A DNA stretch of 64,000 nt, from the NCBI GenBank assembly GCA_015680685.1, contig MNCI01030517.1, forward strand, positions 314,826 to 378,825, written 5' to 3'. The notes below the pieces were generated by a model. That model did no database searches. It had not been told where the DNA came from and was given only the letters and a program-made list of their open reading frames with translations. Positions 56,707 to 64,000 of this stretch are shown piece after piece. Both the position numbers and the translations under genes were made by a program. Within the stretch, counting starts at the first letter, position 1. Every line of letters starts with the position of its first letter. The DNA comes from Gnetum montanum. Its lineage: Eukaryota; Streptophyta; Gnetopsida; Gnetales; Gnetaceae.

Positions 56707-57137
56707 GCTGCATAAACAATCATATTATAATAGTACACACGAGGTCAGCTACAGAAAACATCTCAAAACCTTAAGAAAGAAATTTCACAAATATCTAGAA
56801 TGTTAAAATTGGAATTGAAAATTTTAACTGCATCTGAAAGGAAATAGTCATTGATTCTATTAGACAAAAAATAGCCTTAAAATTTTTTGTTAAAGAATTT
56901 CTCTTTATAAAAGCATGAACTTGCAAAAAAATCTCTATAGTTTTCGAAGAGCACAATTTTTTTAATAGTATACTTTTACAGTGATAAAGCTGTGCAACAT
57001 GTCAATAAGGCATTGCTCCCCACTTAACTTACACCATGATATCTTGTTTGACCTAATTTTGATTTTTATTTTCACATTCAGAACCAGTAAAAAAGTCAAA
57101 CAATTCAAAATCACAGGTGCTCAAAAGATAACTCTGC

Positions 57138-57373
57138 NNNNNNNNNNNNNNNNNNNNNNNNNNNNNNNNNNNNNNNNNNNNNNNNNNNNNNNNNNNNNNN
57201 NNNNNNNNNNNNNNNNNNNNNNNNNNNNNNNNNNNNNNNNNNNNNNNNNNNNNNNNNNNNNNNNNNNNNNNNNNNNNNNNNNNNNNNNNNNNNNNNNNNN
57301 NNNNNNNNNNNNNNNNNNNNNNNNNNNNNNNNNNNNNNNNNNNNNNNNNNNNNNNNNNNNNNNNNNNNNNNNN
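57138..57373. other. Assembly gap (236 N)
   Basis: Undetermined bases. ORFs across it are artefacts. Confidence 1.
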
Positions 57374-57700
57374 TTTGCAAACTGTCCAATGTAAAAGAAG
57401 TGAATGCCAAAACAGCATATGACAACAAAAATTGATACGTATAAACTCCCTAAAATAAGAAGAGACAAAGAAGCCTTTGTTAAATCTTTATGAAATATAC
57501 TTATAAACTTCAAGGTGAAATATGTAATATATACAGAAAATAATGCAAAGATGCATTATTTTCCAGCATCTACATAAATAAAACAAGTTAACTTCCATAA
57601 AATTTATATCCACTTCTAAGCTTGAAAAATATCTAAGCTATTTAGAACAAATTGATATATATATATAAGAATTACTTAAGGCACTCAATATTTAGAGATA

Positions 57701-57730
57701 GAAGGGGAAGGGGAAGGGGAAGGGAAAGGG
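57701..57730. repeat. (GGGGAA)n microsatellite
   Basis: GAAGGGGAAGGGGAAGGGGA then AGGGAAAGGG; purine-only strand. Confidence 0.9.
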
Positions 57731-57929
57731 TGTTGAACCTAAAACAATTCGACTATACGTTGTTGCATGAACACAAAATTTTTTTGCAAGGATGTATGGA
57801 TGCTTGAGGGATCTATATGAATATGGATGTGGACTCATTGATAAACAAAATATACATAAAGTTTTGTTGCCCTTTGCAATAATAACATATATAAGAATAT
57901 AATGAAAAATTTCTTACAGGCAAGATGCA

Positions 57930-60660
57930 TGGGTTATGCAACAGTTGAAGAGTTGATTTTAGAAAACATTAGAAAGCTGAAAAAATGCACACATGATCAG
58001 ACATACATGGCCAGAAAAGGTGAAAAAGATTTCAAAGGAAGAGACAAGTTTAATTAAAAGAAAAATTCAAGACCTACTTTATTAAATAATTCTAAGTAAC
58101 AAAATTAAGAGAAACATCAAAACCAAAGAAGTACAAATTTTAGAGGCCATTATAGAGAAAGACATTTTGGAAACCAAAATTCACAATTCCCACAAAGCAA
58201 CTCCAATCCAAGACTATAATTTTGCAAATTCTGTAACAAGAGAAACCATTCAATGGAGATGAAAAATAGCAATAAAGAAATCAAAATTCAAACCATACAA
58301 ATTCAAATGAAGGAAAAGTATATTCAGCATCAAACTTCAACTTAATCAGGCAAGTTGAACCCAATAATTGGATTGCTAACAATGGTTGTTCCAATCACAT
58401 GATTCCTTACAAAGAACATTTCATTAAATTTTATCCAGTTAATGATCTTGAAAGAATCAAAATTGAAGATGGTAAATTCATTAACATTGAAAGCATTGGC
58501 AAAGTAGTGATAAAACTTCATGATGGACATCCAATCAATATGCATGATCTTTTCTAGTACCATAGATAGCAAATTTACTACCTCCAATTGGCCAGATTTC
58601 CTAAAAAGGCAATGATGTGGTTTTTCATGAAGATGAATGCATTATATCAAATGGAGATTTTGAAATAGTTAGAATACAATGAATTGAAAATAAAATTTTT
58701 GCCTTGAAGCATCAAATTCAAAATCAGATTTTTGAAGAAAATTAGATTTCAAATGTCAACGAGGATCAAGAGACACATGAAAATTAGCAAGAAGACCACC
58801 AATCACAAGAAGACCACTAGAAAATTATTTAAGACCAAAAGCAACAACAGAATGTCATCAGGAAAAATCAAAAATTTGATGAAACAAGATTATGGCATTG
58901 GAGGTTAGGACATGCATCTTATCCTAACATTGAAAAACTGATAAAAAACAAAACTACAAAAGGAGAAACCATTAGAAATACACTAAATGAGGCATGTGAA
59001 GTATGTTTAAAAGGTAAATGAAAGACCTTATCTAATAACAGTCACATGGAGAAACATTAAATGCCCCTTGAATTATTACACATGGATCTTGTTTGATCAA
59101 TGCCAACTATAGCACTTGGAGGTGGAAGATTTTTTAATGTTATTATTGATAATTGCACCAGATTTACTTCGACTTATATTCTTAATTTAAAAAAATTAGG
59201 CTCTTGGTACTTTCTAGAATTTTCATAAGCTAATGGAAAACAGATTTGGCCTTAAAATCAAGCAATTAGATCAGACAAGAAACGAGACTTTATTTCTCAA
59301 GAATTTGAAGATTATTATAACAATAATAGAATCCACAAACAAATTACAAATGGTCAAGTACCTCAAAGTAATGGAATAGCTAGAAAGAAGAATGGAATGA
59401 TACAAGAAATGAGTAGAGGCTTGTTGAAACATGCATGTTTGCCAAATTACCCTTAGAGCCAACTGATACACATAGCTACTTACATTCTTAATAGGTTAAT
59501 CACTACATCAAGCAAGGACAAAACAGCTTTTAAATTGCTCTACAAGAGAATTCCTAACTTGAAATGCATGAAAGTGTTTGGATTTGTGCCATGTAAAAAT
59601 TCCAAACCAATTACTTGACAAGTTTGAGGACAAAAGTGTTAAATGCATATTTTAAGGGTATGATAACAAAACCAGCAAGTATAAATGTTACAATCAAATT
59701 GAAAAAATTTGTTACTAAACTAGGGATGTCAGATTTGTTGAGCACAAGATAGAAATTAAGGAAATCCAACAAGCAAAAAAATTGGAGAGTTCTTACCATC
59801 CAAAATTATGTCAATAAAAATCATCCTAAACAAAAAATTCTAGACAACAATTATGATAGAAGATATAAAAGATCACAAGCCATAAGTCATATCACTTATT
59901 TAGCACTTGGTCATGAACCTAAAATTGCTGATGAAGCTTTGAAGGATCAAGTTTGGCAACAAGTAATGTAGGAGTGTAATGCCATTATAAAAAATGAAAC
60001 ATGGAATTTGGTAGATAAACCAAAAGGCGAAAAGATTATTAACTACAAGTGGAATTTCAAAGAAAACTACAATGAGAAATGTGAATTTTTTACATACAAA
60101 GCAAGACTAGTTATAAAATGTTTTATGCAACAGAAACATATTGATTGGAAACCATCAAATGCATAATGTCTCTAGCAGCCCATAGAGATCTTAAATTGCA
60201 TCAAATGAATATAAATTTAGCATCTCCAAATGGCAATAGAGAAGATGATATGTATATTTGTCAACCAGTAGGCTTCATTCAGAAAGATACAAAACCAAAG
60301 TTTGTAAACTAAGAAAGGCACTTTGTTAAAAAAAGCACATAGAGCTTAGTTTCAAAGAATCAAAGATTTTCTAATTAAGAAAAATTACAAGTCATGTCCA
60401 TTTGAGTCCACATTACATCATAAGCATGATAGAAAAAATTTAGTCATGATTTCATTTTATGTAGATGATCTAGTTTTCAAAAGAACATTTACTTCACAAG
60501 AGATCCAAACATCTTGACAACAAATACTATTCCCTCAACCAAGAATTCAAGGAAGGAGTAGTCAAGACAAAGGATGTGTAGACAAGTGAATAATTGGCAG
60601 ATCTTGTGACCAAAATCCTATAGCCTTGTAGAATTAAATTCTTGAACAACAAGACTAGGA
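57930..60660 (+). pseudogene. Copia gag-pol remnant
   Basis: Gag end and knuckle CKFCNKRNHSME near 58215; protease WIANNGCSNHM at 58369, where the catalytic D-S-G is N-N-G. GAG-pre-integrase reads LWHWRLGHASYPNIEKLI and ACEVCLKGK (58895-59015) with the zinc ligands kept. Integrase: IIDNCTRFTS, SDKKRDF and PQSNGIARKKNG near 59365, the catalytic Glu replaced. RT: KNETWNLVDKPKGEKIINYK near 60000 and FYVDDL at 60455. RNase H tail SE.LADLVTKIL near 60590. Many stops, and parts of RT/RNase H are missing. LTRs are not recognised. Confidence 0.85.
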
Positions 60661-62551
60661 TGACAAGGATGAATGAAGATGATGATTCACAAGTGAAGAC
60701 AAATCAAATGACTCCAACCAACACAAATTTAACACTAAAGTAGAGAACATCGATCATAGTGTGAAATTCTCATTGCCACACATAGGGAACATTAGTTAGG
60801 AATTAGTTGACTTTGAAAATAGGAATAAAGCCTTGTAATATTAATGTTTTATCTATAAATCAGGAAGCCCAAAAGTCATCACCTATTAAGTTATTAAAAA
60901 TATTTTCAAGGGCAGCCATCATGTAAAAGGGAACGCAAACCCCACACCCCTCTTTTTTTTTTTTTTAAAGGCCATTAGAGTTCCCTTATTTGAGCTCCAT
61001 TCCATGGGAAAAAACTTTCTAGGTCAAATTTATATATTGACAAGCATAAGTCACTTGAAATATACTTAAATTGTAGTTATGAGGCTATTAATTTGGTCTG
61101 TTAAGTTGCAAATTTCTTGTTCTATATTGCATTATTGTTAGCACATTAAGCATGATTAGCACATTGAAACACAATTTAAAGCACAATGAAATAGAAAATC
61201 ATTATTTCCAAATACAACGATATTTTGAATTAAATTATAATTATGAAATTCTCCCTTGTTCATATTCATCAACTATGTATCCTTGATAAAAATTACTTCG
61301 TCCATAAAAATTCAATCAAATTTGAAAAGCTTCTGCTACTGTCAATTTGATAGCTTATAGCTTTAGTATCAAAATATAGCACCAAACATGTTGCACTTGT
61401 AGTTGTATTTATCATTTTTTCAACTATATGGAAGGGAAGAGATCAACAGTAATAATTTCACCTCATCATCCAAAAATTTCTTTAAAGATTTTAGCTATTT
61501 AAAATAAATGTTGAGATTAGAAAGATGTTAGGCCACTATGTCACTCTCCTTCATCTTTAACTTAAACAATATCCACATTTGAAAAACTTTACTAGGTCTT
61601 AATTGTTGTTCATATAACTTGATTAGCATCTTCTACAAGCCCTTTACTATAGTATTATCAACCAGACTATACAAAGTTTTTTTAGATGGTTTTGTCATGT
61701 GTAGGAAAGACCAAGTCATACCTATTAGAAAAGGTTGATTAATTGAAGTAAAGGGGAAACCCCAAAAAAGGAAAAAACAAAACAAACCAAAAAAATAAAA
61801 GAGAAGAAAAAAGGAAAAGAAGAAGAGGAATAGTAGGAAGAATAATGTAAGAATAAAGAAGGATATCCAAATTTTTGAAATTAATATTAATTTGGCTCTT
61901 AACAAAGGTGAATTATGGGAAAAACCAGCTCCATGTAATTCAAATAAAGCTAGGATGATGATGATATTATAAAGGTACAAAACATATTTATGCCATTTAA
62001 TTAAAGACTCAAATGTATTGATGTTAAAATTCAAAACGCTTTGACCTTACTAAAATTAACATTTAAGTATTAATGCTTAAATTTTAATCAACACTTTAAT
62101 CTATTAATTTTTCTATAGTTTTGATTAAGTATGACTTTTTAGAAACTTAACATGTGGTATGCTTATGCCCATTTTAATGATCACAACATACTTTGAATGT
62201 AAAAATTAGGATTTTAACAATAAAAATATTTTAATCCTTACTTAATAAATAAGGGTCATTACATAGAGGTGTAATGCTTATCTCACTAGGTTCATTATCT
62301 CTTGGCCTAGTGTTATGATGTTATTTATTTACTGTGACAAACTCTAACAAACTAACAGTTGGCCAATAGGCCAAAAAGATGCATCCATTAATTTATTTTT
62401 CACATCTCTTTATTTATAATTTTCTATTAAATATTTTAACACGTTGAGATGGATTTGGATTTGGATTTAACATCATCATAAATTATCTCTCAACATCAGT
62501 TCTCATAGGTACCCTAAACTATGAACTCGATGTCTACAGGTCAACTTTCAT
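60661..62551. other. AT-rich DNA, no gene seen
   Basis: T-run at 60953-60967, A/G-rich tract 61750-61850. The minus-strand ORF over 61633-62034 is low-complexity Phe/Leu. May be intron or Copia 3' flank. Confidence 0.4.
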
Positions 62552-62860
62552 TTAGAAGTTATGACCTTTATTGTGAATACGTTCTCTTGTCATTTTTGTA
62601 AGTTGTGAGTTAATCTCATAATTACTCTCCTTCTTGTTCATTGATTCACATAGCGCATCATAGGTTTGCATTAACAGCTCTTTCTTATGCTTCCTTTTTA
62701 ATGCTACTTATTCTAGTAACGTTCACAAATTATATTACTCATGAAGCGATGCATGTTCACAAGTCACCATGTATCTCCATTGGTCACCTTCCATGAGTTG
62801 TTAAATGTAAGACTAATAACTCTGCATTGTTTCATGAGTCCATATTCTTACAATGACCCC
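62552..62860 (-). pseudogene. Degenerate coiled-coil ORF, unidentified
   Basis: Minus strand, one frame with five stops: QLMEGDQWRYMVTCEHASLH, then ALKRKHKKELLMQTYDALCE and NKKESNYEINSQLTKMTRER, ending HNF and TAA at 62552. The helical, charged pattern is protein-like. It may be a retroelement accessory ORF; not clearly the same as the E2 late ORF. Confidence 0.35.
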
Positions 62861-63283
62861 TAATTCTTAATAAAATGGTTGCCTTTTTCAAATTCACAAT
62901 TGCACCTCCTGTGACTAAAACTCTAAACATTCTGTGCATATTTTTCATACATATCTTTCTTAATCACTCACCAATGGTGATTCCCTTGATTAAATTATGT
63001 GCAATAAACTAGACCCATTTTTTTAAAAAATAAAACTCTTGCTAACCCAAACAAAATTGAAATTGTGCAGTCTAAAATAACATTTTTGACTATTTATTTT
63101 GGCACTTTCCTTCTTTTAATATTTATCTGCATACATGATATGATGATGCATAAACCAAGCCTGGCAATAAAAATATATGTAAAATGCTAATGGGATAAAC
63201 TAGATTGCATTTTCAAAAAATATATCAACATCATATAAAAATAAGTAATTAATGTAATAGATAGTAAAATGACCTAAACCTAC
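62861..63283. other. AT-rich DNA, no gene seen (possible intron)
   Basis: No coding signal. It lies between the candidate exon at 63284 and the degenerate ORF. Confidence 0.4.
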
Positions 63284-63332
63284 CATGCTTATGCCCTTTT
63301 CTTTTCTTTGGTTGCTCTTGAACTTCTACAAC
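63284..63332 (-). CDS. Candidate short exon, Lys-rich
   Basis: Minus strand: acceptor CAATTTTGTAG, 49 bp open in one frame only, VVEVQEQPKKRKGHKH, donor CATG|GTAGGTT. PKKRKGHK resembles a nuclear localisation signal. The frame continues that of the 63599-63628 exon across a 266-bp intron. Confidence 0.4.
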
Positions 63333-63598
63333 CTACAAAATTGACATTTATGAATTACGTCAAAGGTGATGGCATTGTAATAACTCATTCATGACTTGCA
63401 TATTGTAGGTCAAAAATTGAATCCCAAAAGGTTATACTAAGACATTAAAACAAATTGGGGTTTTAAAAAAATTTTAAGGACTGAATTCTATCCAATAAGT
63501 GCATAGAATCTAAATGTGAATGTACCAAAGAAGATCAATTTCAGTTTCATAATCAAGAGTAAACAAACAGGAAAAAATCATGTATTAAATTTACTTAC

Positions 63599-63628
63599 TT
63601 CATCATCACTTACATTTACAATTGAATC
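63599..63628 (-). CDS. Candidate 30-bp micro-exon, acidic
   Basis: Minus strand: acceptor TATGTTCCATAG, exon DSIVNVSDDE (the other two frames have stops), donor GAA|GTAAGT, a consensus plant donor. Adjacent to the Lys-rich exon in phase. Together they suggest part of a host nuclear protein; the gene is not identified. Confidence 0.4.
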
Positions 63629-64000
63629 CTATGGAACATAATTGAAGAAAATTAGGCAAAATGGTAGAATGCAAAATAAACCCAAAAAATTATTAATAAA
63701 AAAAAAAAAACTTATGGCACATTGAATTTCTTAGTTGACGTGTCTATGTTTTGCTTTCCTCTCGCTGAAATTTAAATTTATCAAAAATTAAGAGATATTA
63801 ATAACATTTTTCTTGAAAATGTTATTAAATAAAAGGGTACCAAATTTCATGAATTCTATTGCGAGGAAAAACATGTCAACCTTTTGTTCTAGCAATCTTC
63901 TGCCTTTGTGATCAATGGTTTAGAAAAGAAAAAAAAAGAACAAAGTATCTCAAGGAAATGCAAGCTAAGTTATGCACATGATCACAAAAAATCAAGGAAA
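63629..64000. other. AT-rich DNA at the window end
   Basis: A possible minus-strand acceptor TTAAATTTCAG at about 63770 precedes RGKQNIDTSTKKFNVP or ERKAKHRH in different frames; no clear donor. Continues beyond the window. Confidence 0.3.

Noticed and set aside
56981-57513. Several ORFs crossing the N block
   Set aside because: They consist mainly of unknown bases; not real evidence of coding.
61633-62034. 133-residue minus ORF with a hydrophobic Phe/Leu run, possible membrane protein
   Set aside because: The run is the complement of an A-rich stretch at 61760-61860; no start context or homology.
1-64000. tRNA, rRNA or organelle-derived insertions
   Set aside because: No cloverleaf with conserved A and B boxes, no rRNA motifs and no recognised plastid or mitochondrial gene found by reading.

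Overview
The window looks like nuclear DNA of a land plant with a large, repeat-rich genome. It is AT-rich and built almost entirely from decayed LTR retrotransposons, many inserted into one another. The LTRs carry TATA boxes and AATAAA signals. The main family's primer-binding sites are decayed forms of the plant tRNA-Asp type, and one Copia element uses a tRNA-iMet type site. I cannot name the species. No rRNA, tRNA, CRISPR array or intact long protein-coding gene is visible.

Layout. The backbone is an old minus-strand Ty3/gypsy element (here EOLD, 3494-42728), broken by later insertions. Read from its 5' LTR (42728-42009), it runs: PBS, gag N-part (40650-39838), gag C-part (33515-33230), protease, reverse transcriptase, RNase H, integrase, a long spacer, a late coiled-coil ORF (19679-17193 and 4515-4130), a polypurine tract, and a 3' LTR cut at 3494. 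Four things interrupt it: a complete gypsy element E1 (4516-17187, TSD TTGAT); a Sirevirus-like Copia element (24256-29540) that itself carries a truncated gypsy LTR; a plus-strand gypsy fragment E3 (34870-39837); and gypsy element E0 (minus, 1-3493, running off the window), which sits in its 3' LTR.

EOLD lies in the LTR of another plus-strand gypsy element, E5 (LTR end 42824). Further right, a degenerate LINE is split by E2 (44356-52436, TSD GAGTT) and by a probable solo LTR (53049-54219). From about 55 kb to the end the DNA differs. It has AT-rich, possibly intronic sequence, one degenerate plus-strand Copia copy (57930-60660), an assembly gap, and a few very short minus-strand exon candidates with GT-AG borders that may belong to a host gene.

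How the parts relate. E0, E1, E2 and the LTR at 26754 share ends of the form TGATGAG...CTCATCA and GATATC palindromes in U3; E5, E3 and EOLD have related LTR ends or PBS sequences. E0 and E2 have gag and a Pro-rich segment with no protease, RT or integrase in the part seen. They look like non-autonomous relatives that would need enzymes from E1- or EOLD-like elements. E2 and EOLD share a late ORF with a basic N-terminus and a coiled-coil C-terminus that I cannot assign to a known family. E1 carries about 2.7 kb of foreign DNA between duplicated gag-end segments, including a higher-GC gene-like piece.
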